Origin: Phylloscopus collybita
Lineage: Eukaryota > Chordata > Aves > Passeriformes > Phylloscopidae
NCBI GenBank assembly: GCA_027886175.1
Contig: JAJNNQ010000018.1
Location: 23,231,001 to 23,295,000 of the forward strand
DNA: 64,000 bases
Reading direction: 5' to 3'
Every line of letters begins with the position of its first letter. The first letter of the stretch is position 1. The notes under the pieces are model-generated. The model saw only the letters and a program-made list of their open reading frames with translations, made no database searches and was not told the origin of the DNA. Shown piece after piece: positions 42,181 to 55,379 of this stretch. Position numbers and translations under genes: made by a program.

Positions 42181-45100
42181 CAAGGGATTCATAAAACAAA
42201 ACATGAGCTGGGCATTTGGCAGCAGCTGCCCATAGAGTGGGAAGCACACTTTTAAGTTTGGAGGTACAAAAACACTCAGATTTCTGGGAGCTAGCAGGGT
42301 TTGTGATAAGGTGTGTACATGTGTATGCAGAGAGAGCTGGCCCAAGCTCACTTTCTCTTTCCCTGCATACTTCATTGGTGGTAATTCAGATAGTGCAGCA
42401 GAGGTGCATTCAGACTGAGGAGCACGTCTGACCCAAACAAGAACTGGCAGGTGAGAACAGCCTGTGTAGTGAGCCCTCCCTCTGCCCTGCTCTACCCCAC
42501 CACACCCACACACAGCACAAATGCAGCTTGCTGACAGCTGCATGGGATACTTGCACTAAACATTTCTCTTCCCTGTTCAGAGGACAAACATGAGGCACAG
42601 AACAACAGAACAGCTTACGCCTAAGACAGAAGAGCCTCCTCTGCAAGAATTCAGAAAACTTGGGGGAATTGCAAGTGTTCAGATGAAATCCCAATAGGCA
42701 TATGAATATTTCCAAGTGATAAATAAGGCCCTGAGGACCAAATTCAAGACTCTTAGAGAAAAACAATGACAGTACATTTCCTTTTACTTCATATATAGCG
42801 AGCTCTAATAACAATTACTCTTTCTATCTCATAACAGGCATGCATGACACTTTCCTGACTGCAAAGGACATTGCTCTCACTACATTTTCCAGAACAGAGA
42901 CATCTAGATCAAATGCAAAGGGAGCTGGGGTGAGTTAAGACTACCTGGTACTTTGGAGGAGTCAATTATTTAATAAACTATGGGTTAAAAAAAGTACTCA
43001 ATAGGTTAGAAATTCAGGCAGTGTTGTTGAAAGACAAGATCCATTTCTTCCAGATAGGTGTTCTTACATTAAAAAGCTCTACAGTTAACTGGGGAAGCTG
43101 AAGGCAGGATCTAAGCAGTCAGGGGGAATTTCTGTGTTTAGTGCTCAGAGTGCAGAGGATTATACCATTGACCAATGTTCACAACAGCCTAGACTGTAAG
43201 TGGTTTCTGCCCATCAGCATCTCCTCCAGGCCACAGGGAACAAACCAAACTGCAATATCAAAAAGGAGAGGAAACTGAGGACAAGTCAGAAATGCTTTTC
43301 TAAAAGAAAACCAGCCATCCTTAGCCTACTAGAAATATCTGAATATAATTGTGAGAAAAGAGACACCATTACTTGAACTTAAAAAAAAAAAAAAAACCAA
43401 AACCACAAACAAACGAACAAACCCACCAACACCATCATAAAGAGGCTGCTGCTGAAGCTAAGCCAACACAAGGTAAAAGCAAAAATGAAATTCTGGCATG
43501 AGATCATAGCCAAGGATCATCCCAGCCCAGAGTGTGTCCTCAATAATGAAGGCATGGTTCTGCAGAACTGGAGCAGGTGCTCAGAGGCAAAGCTGAGTCC
43601 TGGTTACAGGGCCCAGCCATGGCCCTAGCACGGCAAAGCAAAGAACCAGGCCCAGGGTTCATCCTGGGAGTCCCATCAGGAGCTGGGGCTGAAAACACTG
43701 CTGCAGCAGAGGTCTGAGGTCAGGAAATGAGGCCAAGCTAGAGAGAGGAAGAACTACAGCTCAGGAGGGTGATGAGTGGCCCAGGCTGAGCTTAAATGAA
43801 GCTCCTGGGTGTGGGTTCCAGGTGAGACCAGGGCAATTAAGGCCTATTGGTGCAATCAGAATCTTGTCAGTTTTGCTTAAGGTACAGGCCTCCTTTACGA
43901 GGGATGGGATGGGATCATACACACAAAGAGATTATCTGCAATTTCCCTGCTCTAGCTGGCCTGAGTGACAGCCTTCCTTACACATTCCTGTAACATCTGT
44001 CTGCCTGCAGTCATCATGGGGAACATGTGTAACATGTGTTTGTATTCCTCAGGAGAGGATTTAGCACCATCTAGGCAACAGCATTAGGAAAAAAAAATTA
44101 AAACCCAAAGTGCATTAAGAATTACATAAATGTATTGCATTTCCAAGTCTCCTGAAGAATAAAACAAAAATGGGTATGTAATGGGAATATCTCATACTAC
44201 AGCGCATAACTAGCCTCTAGTAGTTACCAATGGTACGTGGAGGTTGTAAGCCCAGGATTTTAAAGACAGCATATAATTTGTGAACCTTCCTGATCAAGGA
44301 CATGTGGCAACTGCAAAACACCTTGGGAGGAGGAAAACAGTAGTCTCTGGATGGTTTAGCCCATAATTGTCCATTATTGCATTTCCTGGCCTTTTTATCC
44401 TGAAGTGTTCAATTGTGGCCACTCTAAGCACTGGGGACAAAAGTCAGTTCTCTCTACCTGAACAATTCCCATGCTGAGGGAGTGCATTTTTTTTCTCCAG
44501 TGCTCCACATGGTGCTGTGGGATGAAAAAATAAAGTGTATTTTCTGTCCTGAGGAATGGGCTGTGCAGACAGAAAAGAGCATGAAAGCAGGCAGGCAGCC
44601 GGGAACAGTGATCAGCAGAGAGGGCAAAGGCAGCACAGGGGCTCATAAATATGTTTTGCTGTTATTTTGGAATGGCAAAGACATGTCCTTGTAGGAGAAA
44701 AACCATACAGATTGCTTTATTATTTTCAGTCCAATGAAATTAGCTGGAGTAGGGGGAGAAGTGGCAGGAACAACAGGGATGTGGGGATCTGTGCAATGAG
44801 GGTAGACTGTACAAACCCCAGTCCCACACCTGCTGAGCTGAGTGATGCTTTGTGAGCTCAGTGTGGCCAGGCAAACTGGGGGTCAGTCCTCACAGTCATG
44901 CAGCCCTGCTGGTGCCTGGATGAAGCTCCAGCAACAGGACCCCTTTGGCTTGCTGCAGGAGGCTGCATGGAGCCTCCAGCTCCTTCTTCACAGCATTGGG
45001 ACCACACAGAGTCCCATGCCTCTCCCTGTCCCTTCCCCGCTCCATGGTCCACCCTGTTCCCCTTCCTGGCACAAGAAGGGGAGCAATGAGAGCCTGTGCT

Positions 45101-48100
45101 CACCCCATGCATCCACCCCACGGGACTGGAAGGAAGCAGCACAGCAACTGCCATGCCCATAGGCACACTGGTCATTTATACTGCATTTAGTGAGTTATAT
45201 ATTTGATGTAGGAACCTTTGCATGCTCCCCCCACCCCTCATCTCCTTTCACCATCTGTCTGTTTGTTGAGAAATCTGTTCCAGCTGACCTCGAGCTGACC
45301 AGCGCTTCCCTATTCCCTCCATCCTGCCACAGGCTCCTCCAGACGTTCCCAGCTCAGCTCATGGGCTTTTAGCTGACTATGCAAATGTCACCCAGCCAGC
45401 TGGTGTCTGCCTCCCAGAAACACATGTTCAAAGGCCCCCTGGACAGCCAGGCGGGAGAGGGGGCAAGTCCCTGTGCCACAGCCCAGGGGCTGCCCAGAGA
45501 AAGTTACTTAGACAGGAATTATTCAACAAACAGATGGGAGGAGGAAAGGAAGGTCAGGGAACACAGAAAATAAGACTCTGGTGCATTTGTGTCAGTGTGT
45601 GTAGGTGTGGGTGTATGGGGTTCCCAGGTGAGTGTGTGGGAAATGCATATGTAATCTCTGTGTGGGGATGGGTAGTGATGGAAGGGGTGTGTGAGAAAAA
45701 TGTACAGGAAATATGTTTTCAACAGTTTTGTGGCCTCCTCCTCACGACATCTTCTGCAACACACAAAAGGGGCTCTAACAGAACAGCATAAAGGAGACAC
45801 AGCTATCAGAAAGCCAAACAGTAGGTCCATGAAAACTGCCTCCCAAGAGCATTACTCAAGCAAGACAAGGCCTGAAGGGCTCATTCCTTCGCCAAGATCT
45901 GTCTTCTATCACCTAACATGTGACTACCCACCCAAGTCCTCTAGTTCTCCATTGAGGAAGAGTGTGGAGATGTCAAAACCTGAGGATTTGAGACCGAACC
46001 AAGGAGAGAAGAGATTAGTAGGGAAGTATTGCCACAGCACGTCACCATGGCTGATGACACTGTAGGACATACGTGCCCAGCCAGAAGGCCAGGCATGTAC
46101 AGCAGTGCAGCTCACTCGAGTATGTTTGCAGGGCTGTGACACTGTCATTTCCTGAAACACTGGCAAGAAGCGGGATTAATGGGGTCATGCTTGCTAAGTC
46201 CTTACCATGTATGAAGCGAGAGGAAGGCTTGGAGAGAAAAGGCCAAAGCATCAACAGTTCCTTGCATGGATCACCTCAGCCAATCAGGGACATCCCCAGC
46301 AGTTCTGCTGCTGCACCCAAAGACTAATTCAGCCTTAGTTTCTAAGACAGAAGGAAAGGTTGGACATCTGCATGTAGTTACACAGAGCTTGGACACTCTC
46401 CACCATGATGAGAAACTCTACCTCTTTCAGATACTCTCCCTCATCTGATTCCAGGTGTCTGGGTATTTACTTCTGAGTACTTACTGACAACATTTGAGCA
46501 GGGGGATGCCAAGTCATGTTTAGCCTTCTGTAGGCTAAATAAAAATCAGGGTATTGGCTCTTAAAATTTAACAAGATTCTTCCTTGCAGTTACAACATAA
46601 GTCAAGGTACCTCTCCCCAACCTAAATTTCTCCTGTCACAACTGCTGCTCCGGCCCTCTGAAAAGGACCCCTTGGGCTCCCCGGGAGAAGGCAGGATGGC
46701 AGCTCCAGATGTAGCTGACAGATGATGCTCTTCCTGGCCATAGGCGAGAACTGTGAAATGGTGAGCTGCCAGAAGCAGCTAAAGGAAGAAATACAAAGTT
46801 TGTGTGCAAGGAAAACCATGAGGTTACAGCACCAATGCAGAGCATAGGGGAGAGAGACATGGGAGATATCTCCTTTGTATCCTCAAAGGTGACAATGAAA
46901 CCTGTCCCTGAGACAATCCTAATGGTAGAGAAAATGTACATTGCATGAAATAAATCCAGTCAGTAGCATGTGCTTCCTTCCACTGAAATGAACAGGACAC
47001 CAACAAAGATAAATAGAGCTGAGTGTGTTCCCCATAATGGACTTGTAATTTCTAATGGACTAGAAATCTCAGGTAAAGGGAGACCAACTATTCAAGGGTG
47101 AAATGGACTGTTTCTCCTTGCATCTGTGTTCATCTCATCTAGATTTAGAGTAGCTCCCAGGTTGTCACTGCGTTTTAAAAACAGCAAAGTGAATATGTGA
47201 ACGGAAACTGCCATATTTTAGATGTGTGTTTCTTGTGGTTGGGTTTGGCACAAGAAATAAAAGTGGTACTGGGTTTTTTACTGAAGAAGATATTTGGGTT
47301 ATATTTGCACTGCAGCAAGGCTCAACAGAGCCAAAGCTAAGGGAAATCACAGGGCAGATCAGTAGACTATATGATGATAGAACCAGATCTTCTTGGTTCT
47401 CATATTCTATATGACAACTCACAGGTCTCGACCACCTCAGAGGTTATTGGTGGAGGTATCTGACAGGTTTAGCTCCTTCAGGAACAGGGGCTTAGGTTAA
47501 AGGAAACAAGGCAACCCTGTATTGGATGATGCAGTCTTCAGAGCAGAGACTTCGGAGTGCATGCTTTGGACACTGTAAGACCAGCTGAATGTCCTGGACA
47601 GTTTGATGCTGAAAGAGAAGGTCTGTATCACCACCCTGCTGTGGCTTCTCTGGGGCCTTCAACCCAGCCTCCACGATAAACACAGCAGAAGCACACCATG
47701 ACAAGCTGCCAGGAGCATGAGAGAAATGGGCTGTACCAGCTTAGCCCTCCAGCTTAGTCCAACCCATGATCCTGCTCTAAAAGGCAGACTGGGAACAGCA
47801 TTGGCTGCAGCACAAGCACTGTTGTGCACGTCAATATAAAGGAAAGAGAGACTGCAACTGTCATCTTCTGGGACTAAACAAGCATCAGCTAAGCACAGAA
47901 TGAAGCCAAAAAGCATGCATCTCATTTTCCTCAAGCCTTTGACAAGATCTTTGTGTTTTGTACCTCAGTCATCTCCTGAGCATCTCCGCAATATTTTTAT
48001 TGCTACACGGCTTTTCTCCAATATCCTGAGATCAAAAGTCATTCACCAAACAGGCCAAGAAGGAAGCCACAAGACTGCATCCACACAAGTGAATTTACCA

Positions 48101-48739
48101 GGGCACAGGCTCTAGTAGAGGGGCTTTTTGAACATAGGCAGCCTCCCAGCATGGTGCTGGTGCCCACCAGCTTGTGCCTCCTCAGGCACAGCCTGGCTGA
48201 AATTTGTGGGGAGCACAAGCAATATTTTATTTCCCAGAAGCAGAACAGAGAAGGCCTTGTTGTGCTGTGGTGGGAGAACTTTGGGACATTTCAGCTTGAG
48301 CCATGTCCTACAGCTTGTATTTGCTTGAATATACTTGTATAGGCATAACTGCAGAAGCCCATCAAGGGATACCAAAAGGATCCCATTTCAATGGAAAACT
48401 CAGATACTACAAACCAGTGGAGTGCCCTCTGATGCTCAGAGCTGAGCCAGACCCACTGGGCAAGAGCCAGCACCTGGGCTCATAAATCCTCAGCCTAACC
48501 GTAAGACCAGAACTTGAGCATCCCGTTTAACACAAACCCAAGGAGCCGATCTCTCCTTCTGGCTGCCAGTGAGCAGTACTGGCTTGGCTTCAACAAGCAG
48601 CCCCGAGCCGCGGTGGGAGAGAGCCGGCAGCCCTCCCACCGCCCAGCCCAGGCGGGGGGGTGCGGGGTTCCCACCAGGCTCCCCCATTCCCTGGGAAGGC
48701 GGGAGGCTGCAAGGCAGAGCAAGGAGGGGGAGTAGCTGC
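42181..48739. other. Intergenic, no gene seen
   Basis: Contains the A/C-rich tract at 43.4 kb and a GTGTGT-type stretch near 45,590-45,670. No gene or named repeat is seen. A GC-rich patch lies at 48.6 kb, just before the candidate element at 48.74 kb. Confidence 0.6.
43381..43437 (+). repeat. A/C-rich low-complexity tract
   Basis: A run of about 16 A followed by CCAAAACC, ACAAACAAACGAACAAAC and CCACC words. It is a shorter relative in composition of the tract at 51.3 kb. Confidence 0.8.
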
Positions 48740-49240
48740 GTCTTATCTCTCCTCTCCCTTTGTATGTACCTCCTGGTACGATTATTAAACGCAAATTACA
48801 AAAGATGTGACCCAAACGATCTTTATTTCTTCTTTCACCGAGCGGTGCCTGCAGGGTCCTGATTCTGAATTCCGTTTCAATTACCGATGCCATTTTAACA
48901 CAAAGCAGCTTCTGTCTGCAATTACCGGCACTGACGGCGGTGCAGAGGCAGCTCCGATGGCAGAACACAAAGCCTGGCATCTTCCGCTGTTTAGAAACTT
49001 TCATTTGCCATGATTAAAGGCAGCAGACGCGAGAGTTGCTCGGCTGCAGACGCGCGCTGTGCGGCACGCTCCTTCCCGGCGCACTCCCTGAGAAACCAGC
49101 CCTCAGCACTCACCTCCACGGATCACTCAGGAGAACCTGAACTGCTATTCCAGCCGAAATTATGTAGACAAACTGACAGAGTTAACCCATCACGCTTTAG
49201 CTCAGCAAGGAAATTCTGCTTTTACTGCTGGTAAAACTGA
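48740..49240. promoter_or_regulatory. Candidate enhancer / conserved non-coding element
   Basis: Contains GTACGATTATTAAACGC, CAAATTACAAAAG, CAAACGATC, TTTCAATTACCGATGCC, TGCAATTACCGGCACTG (two copies of CAATTACCG), TTTGCCATGATTAAAGG, and a CpG cluster GCAGACGCGCGCTGTGCGG. Preceded at 48,595-48,700 by a short GC-rich stretch. Confidence 0.5.
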
Positions 49241-50549
49241 GCAGCCTGAGCTGCAGAGTGGAGATACCAGGACAAGCTGAGGCATAGGGCAATACAAAGA
49301 TGAGTATTTTCCTTTTATGCTGACAAGCTAAAGCACTAGTAAAAAGATTACAAAATACACTCCTCACAGCTGAAATGCAGCTTCCTGCAAGTACGAGGCT
49401 AGATGTTCTACATGTATCACTGCCACAAACTAACTCAGGGAGAGATGGTGAGGAATCCCAGAGCCAAATGAAACCAGTAACAGGAAACATTCACATCTTC
49501 AGAGCTGGCAAACATCTAAGACAAAAGGGGTTGGCACCTGAAATCCATTGGGCATGGACCCCACTTTGCATCTTGTTGAACAACTCAGTGCCACCTGTAC
49601 AGCATCTTCTGATTCTCAAGCAGAATTCACAACAACTGCAGTTTGACAGCTAAAGTCAGACACAGTGGAAGTCAAAGAGTACATTTCTGTGCAGCAGCTG
49701 CACGTTGCTCCCTGCCACGGGATCTGAAAGCCCCTGCTCTGCCTCAACTGGGCACTGCCCACATGCTTACCCATAGCCACACACACACCCCCCCAGATCA
49801 CCTGGGCCATGGAGAGGCAGGCAGACACCACCTCTCCTTTGCCCCATCATCCAGGTTAATTTTTGCTGCTGCTTCTTCAGTATATGCAGCTGTGCCTCTT
49901 TGTCCTTCAGCCTTCTTCACAAGCTCACCTGGCCTGTGTATGAGAGTCAAGTTTATTAGATTCTAAATCCTTTCTTTCTGTCCAGCCTCTCCCAATGACA
50001 TCTGCTTAGTGTCCCCTCCCTCCCTTTCTCCACACCATCCATAATGTACCAAGCATATGAGGCTTTCAAAGACACGGGAAGAAGCCAATTGCAGGTGTGA
50101 CGGCTCGTGAGAGGTGCTGTTCACATGTATTTTGTTACCCTTTGTTTGCCCTTGCCTGTTCCTTGACAGGTGGTGGTTTACTTCTCTCTCTCTCTCCTGT
50201 AACTTTGTTCAAGCAGGAGTGCACAGCTCCAAGCCCATGTGAGCACTGCAGCAACACAATGTGCAACGTGAGCACACAGCCAGGGCAATGCTGTTACCCA
50301 GGGAAGGCCAGGCCATGGATCAGCAGTAGGGAATAGGTGTCTGAGATGTTTAAGCTGGGTTGGTGCACTCAGGGAACACCAGCCATGAAGGCCCTGCTCT
50401 CAGAGGTGACATGGTGGTCATCCAGAGCTGCCAGCCCAGGAACAAAGACCCTCAGGAACCATCCTTCCCTTTAAAACCCTCCCAAAGCTTGTATGGATGG
50501 AACAAAACTTGAAACTCTTGGCCGTAAAATATGACTTAAATAGGTGGTG

Positions 50550-50846
50550 TGTAAGTCAGGCAGGTCGTTGGTACCCCCTTATTGGCGTATTTTTCCCCAT
50601 TTTCCAACAAGTCCCTCTCGGGCTGCACGGCCCCATGGGGAGTGAATAAAAGGTACTAAATCCCACAACCCCAAAGGACAGCGCTAGAAAAGTCTCTGCC
50701 CTGGTGGTGGCAGTGTCCAATTCCCACTGGATTTCCTGATCCCACACTGTACCGGGACAGCCCATTTTGCAAGGGCCCAGCCAAGCTGCTGTCCCCAGAG
50801 GGCGGCAGAGGGTGAAGAGAGGGCAATTTACTGCCCTGGTTATTGA
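50550..50846. mobile_element. Candidate short LTR or other repeat, CpG-containing
   Basis: A roughly 300-bp stretch with about ten CpGs starts TGTAAGTCAGGCAGGTCGTT and contains GTGAATAAAAGG. It is bordered on both sides by GTGGTG (50544-50549 and 50847-50852). That would fit a retroviral LTR with a 6-bp duplication, but the far end reads TTATTGA rather than ...CA, so the call is weak. It could instead be unique sequence. Confidence 0.28.
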
Positions 50847-51000
50847 GTGGTGTGTGAGTCGTTTGTCACACTGAGCCCTGGCACCTTGTTCTACCTGTGT
50901 TGTGTGTGTTTTATTGGTGTTGAGCAGAGGGAGGCTGGAGCAGAGGGAAGTCTGGGAGGAAAGGCACTCAAGTGAAAAATGAACCGAGTCAAACAGGATT

Positions 51001-51019
51001 GAGAGAGAGAGAGAGAAAG
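51001..51019 (+). repeat. (GA)n microsatellite
   Basis: About seven GA units within a longer purine-rich stretch (50,920-51,150). Confidence 0.85.
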
Positions 51020-51314
51020 AGATGCAGGGGAAGGGGGTGAAAGGGGCCAAATTATAAAACAAAAGACAAATGTGCCCACTGGCAGTAGGGTTAGGGAGAC
51101 AGGGAGAATGAAGAAATGAGGGAGAGCAGGGGAGGAAAACGGAAGAGAGAATAAAGACACTGCCTTGTGGCCAGCACTGTCCTAGTGGGATCAGGGAGGT
51201 ACATGTAGACAGAAAAATAATTCTCAGTTTAAAAAAGCAAGAAGAGGGGATGGGAATGGAGGAAAGCTACGGATCCAAGCAGAAAAGTGCCCCAGGGTGT
51301 CCAATCTGCTGGGT

Positions 51315-51570
51315 AAAAAAAAAACAAAACAACCAACAATACAAAACACACACAAAAAAAAAAAAAAAAAAAAAAAAAAACCAAAAAAAAAAAAAAAACC
51401 AAAAAAAAACCCACCAAAAAAGCCAAAAAAACCCCACCCCAAAAAAAAAAATAAAATAAAAACAACAACAACAACAACAAAAACCAAAAAAAACCCAAAA
51501 AAACCACACACACACACAAAAACAAAAAACAAACACCCACAACATCACCATACCAAAAAAACCCCACAAC
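51315..51570 (+). repeat. Long A/C-rich low-complexity tract
   Basis: About 255 bp consists almost only of A and C, with long A runs, CCAAAA and CCCC words, an (AAC) microsatellite near 51462-51482 and a short CACACA stretch. Its composition is the complement of the tract at 18.3 kb. The long reading frames over it are low-complexity artefacts. Confidence 0.9.
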
Positions 51571-51719
51571 ATATTTTGCCTCTTTCTCCTCCTTTCTCCA
51601 CTGGGGAGCTGGCTCCTTCCCTGTCCCCCCAGCCACCACCACTAAAAGGAATGGGACCAGGGAGAGAGCAGAAGGTCTGTTTAGAATTTCACATCCCTTC
51701 TATTCTGCTCCCTCTGTGC

Positions 51720-52230
51720 TAAACTTTCAAGACAAAAATCATAAAATGAGGCTTTGTTGGTGAGGCAGATTCAGAGATCTTCCTGTTAGGAACAAGAAAG
51801 GAAAGAGAGACAGAGAGTGAGACAGAGCGATAGCTAGATGGAGGGCTGGCTTTGTGCTTGCAACAAGCCACTAAAGGTGCATTTTTAATTAAATTTATAC
51901 AAAATGTGTCAGTTTTATCTCTATGTTTCAAACCTGACTCTTTTCTATCAAAGTAAAGTATTGATCTTCACTGCCCCGAAGCTACCTGACTGAATTAAAC
52001 AGAATAAATAGAAGAAGGACTGAAAGGGCTTAGAAACAACTGCAGAGAGGCGAATGTTTAATGGCTGCACAGTCATTTACTGCAATTAAAAAACAAAACC
52101 GTTTAGAGGGGCTGTTAACACCTTGAAGTCTGAAAATCCTCACTTCAAAAAAGCCTCAAAACAGCTTCCAGGCAAAACATTTTAATTGCCATAAATACTT
52201 CCAGCCCCAGCCATCACTGGTGCATGTGCA
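51720..52230. promoter_or_regulatory. Candidate enhancer / conserved non-coding element
   Basis: An A/T-rich block: GCATTTTTAATTAAATTTAT, TCAAAGTAAAGTATTGATC, AATTAAACAGAATAAATAG, GTTTAATGGCTGCAC, TTTACTGCAATTAAAAAAC, AAAACCGTTTAG, CATTTTAATTGCCATAAAT. TAAT cores occur about seven times with little repetition of the words around them. Confidence 0.48.
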
Positions 52231-53279
52231 CATTCTACTGATAGACAAACAGATCCCTGGGCCCAACAAGGCAGAACATGCTCAGTTGGTGAGATATAGG
52301 TATGCTCTATATAGCATAGGGACACCTCCACCCAAGGAAAGGCCTGTATCCAGTGTGACACAGATATATGTCCACTTTATGAAAACAAAAAACTCATTTA
52401 TCTGACAAGTTAAGGATGGATGTTTTAGACCCACACAACTATTGCAGCTGCATTTCCGTAATGTGCCTTTACTGAACAAATATCCTCCAAACTCTATACT
52501 CAATTGCATGTCATGCAAGTCATAAGCATCTTACAGGGCCCTCTCTTTGTCCATTTTATGTCACAAGAAGCTGTCACAGACAGTGCCACAACCAGTTCCA
52601 CTTGATTAAAAACTATATTGGGGCTGGGATACCCTCTGACAAGAGCCTTCAGGGCCCATAGTTTTGTTAAAGGCTCTTGACCATTATGTGACTTAAGAAA
52701 CCAACCAAACAAAAAAACCCACCACATTTGCTTGGTTAATCTTAAGGCAGTGTGCTACTGCATGACTTACCAAATCCTTTCTGAATGGCCTGTGCATCTC
52801 TCAGCGTGGAGATTTTCCATCTCTACTTTGTGGTCATCTTCTGCTGAACTCAGCAGAACTCTCTCTTGTAGACAGAGGCTGTAGCAGGCTGAAGAGCCCT
52901 AGTGGCTTCAGACTTCCAGAGTTTGCACTGGAAAATAGTTGGGTTCATTCACAACTCATCCCTTTCTCTGGCTATTTCTGGGATAATAGAGCAGCCTCTC
53001 AGTAGAAAGCAGTTTTTGCAGGACATGATTACAGTTTCCTATCTTAGCAGGCATACCTACCAGGTGGGCAGTGTGCTGGTGCGTTTCCTGGGGAAAAGGT
53101 TTTGTACAGAGACTGTAAAGATTTACTTTGTGTTTATGAAAACCTGGAAGGAGATCTGTAGCCTGAAAGCTTTTCAGCTATTGGCTGAAAATCAAAATAA
53201 ACAAATACATTGGCCTTGTGCATAATTCCAGTTAGCGAAGTAATGTGGCTGTGAAACTGGATGGATGCTAAGAGGGGCT

Positions 53280-53400
53280 GGATTCACTTCCTAGCTGTGT
53301 CACAGTCTCACTGTGGGACCCTGGAGAACTTGAATTATCAGCCTACAATTCTGGTCCTTCTGTATGAAATGAAGAGGATCCAATCTCCTATGCACAGGAA
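53280..53400 (+). mobile_element. Ancient core-SINE (MIR-like) relic
   Basis: The stretch TTCACTTCCTAGCTGTGTC, ACTGTGGGACCCTGGAGAAC, then GTATGAAATGAAGAGGAT has the order of MIR elements (ttcctagctgtgtgacc...ggcaagtcac...tgtaaaatggggat). It is diverged by many substitutions. Confidence 0.5.
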
Positions 53401-55379
53401 CACACAGGATCTTAAGTCTTGGGGACTACGGGTTTGAAAGCCATGGAAGTGAGTAAGAGTACCTCTGTGGGGCATAGAGCAATACAGAGGCCAATACTAG
53501 AGAGGCTCTAAAGGAACTAGATCAGATCCTAAAAAAAGAGGACTTACAGCACTCAGCAGGGTAAGTCAAGGCTGTTTCTTGTCCCCCTGGGTTAGATTTG
53601 CTATCTGGACTAGCTGTGAGTGAGCTCAGGTACAGCTACCATAGCTCAACTATTATTGCCCATTTATTTGTGAAGTTGATTCACCCAGCCTACAGCCATC
53701 TGCACATACAACCTTGCAGGCCACAGGGAGCCACAAGCTTAGCTCCAATTTGGCTTTGGAACTCCAGGCACTGAGAAGGTTGCTTGACTTGGATCAAATT
53801 CTTTGGCAATTTCCCAAGGCATTTTCCTGGCTTTATGAGTAGTTCTGCTGATCAGGAAAATGATCAGAGCAAGACTCCAGCCTATCTCATGGACTGCAAG
53901 TCCATCTCATTTGGCTGATTGAAAATGTCCCACAACACCAAATACAGTATACCTCGTCATTTCAGAGCCAAAAATCATCCTGAGAATTTTCCTTACTTGG
54001 GTCCAAAAAATGAATGATTTTTCCTGAAGGAGCAGAGTCAGATAACCAAAGCTGATCAGTTAATATTATATCAGTTTAGGCAACTGAATCCTGCATGTTC
54101 TCATCTTTCAAACATTTTGTTCAACATTAAGTAATGATGAAGAGATTTTCTGTAAGCAGCAGGACATTTCACATAGAAGCAACAGCATAAATGTCACCAT
54201 ACCCAATTCTTATCTGTGATTGCTAAAGAATCACATATTTTTAAAGAATCTGTGAAGCCACATACATGGGTTTGTACTGTGGCAGCTCCATCACCAACAT
54301 CTGAACTGCAGGTTAACGTCCACGCCAGTCAGCTGCAATACTCACAAGCAACTGAAGCACAGGGACAGAAGCCAGCATGGCTCTGCTTGACAGGATTTCA
54401 AAGCTACACTCCCACTTGAGCATCAGGAAGTTCTGCCCTATACCCTTCCTGGGCCCACAGCCTCTCGGGTGAAACAGCCCTACAAATCTGAGCCAGTTGC
54501 CATATTCTGTAGCAGAGCATACATACGCATTCAGTCAACCTGCAACTTGTGCATCTGAAATGAAGCGTTTGAGAGCCAAAGAATTGGCCTGTTTAGCACT
54601 AAGGTTGAATACCCCTGCTGCTTATGGCCAAGCTCCTGCTGCTGCACTTCAGAGCATTTTGCTTTGTTACGGACCCCTGATTAACACTTTCTAAGCATTT
54701 CAGCCCACACTCCAGTCACTTTGCAGATTGCAATGAATGCAGATTTGAGTTTATGGGTTCATAAAAGTGTGAATTAGATCAACAATTTTCTCCCAGCCTA
54801 TTTGCACAGCCCTTCCTTGAGTGACCTGTCCCTACAGACAACACAAATATTTCAGCTCAAGCAAACTGCCAGCGAGGCATTTTTAAGAGACTAGAATGAG
54901 ATAGGTGGCCCCAGGAAGCAATGCCTGTGGGAGCACAAAGCAGGAGCATCACTGTGAAGACCAGCACTTGCACCTTCTGGCAGCACTGTAATGCACTGAG
55001 AAACAAACTCCTCGAGCCCCTGTAGGAACTGCAGTGATCCCAGCAGCCCCAACCATTCATACAGGCCACTCACACCAGCTCTGAGCCTGGCATTGCTATT
55101 GCCACCCACACTAAACAGAGAGAGATGAACACACCTTCCCTGTTTGTGTTGCACTGGTGCAGCGTAGTCACACAGCCCTGCATTAGTACATTGGACCAGA
55201 TGCAGAGACCCCAGAATAAGTACCTCACAGTGACCCAGTGCTGTGTTTCTTCTCACAACACATGTGCCTCAATCTCTTCCAGCCTCTACTCTGACATACC
55301 ATATATTTAGGCTGTGGAAAACACTGTCACCCAGTAATCTGCCCCTTTTCCTGCTCCCTCCATATCACTGGTGTGATCA

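Noticed and set aside
48495..49004. A 169-codon minus-strand reading frame over GC-rich sequence
   Set aside because: Stop codons are rarer in GC-rich DNA; the region looks regulatory and no homology is seen.
51224..51722. Long reading frames over the A/C tract
   Set aside because: They arise from the same low-complexity effect and have no protein-like composition.
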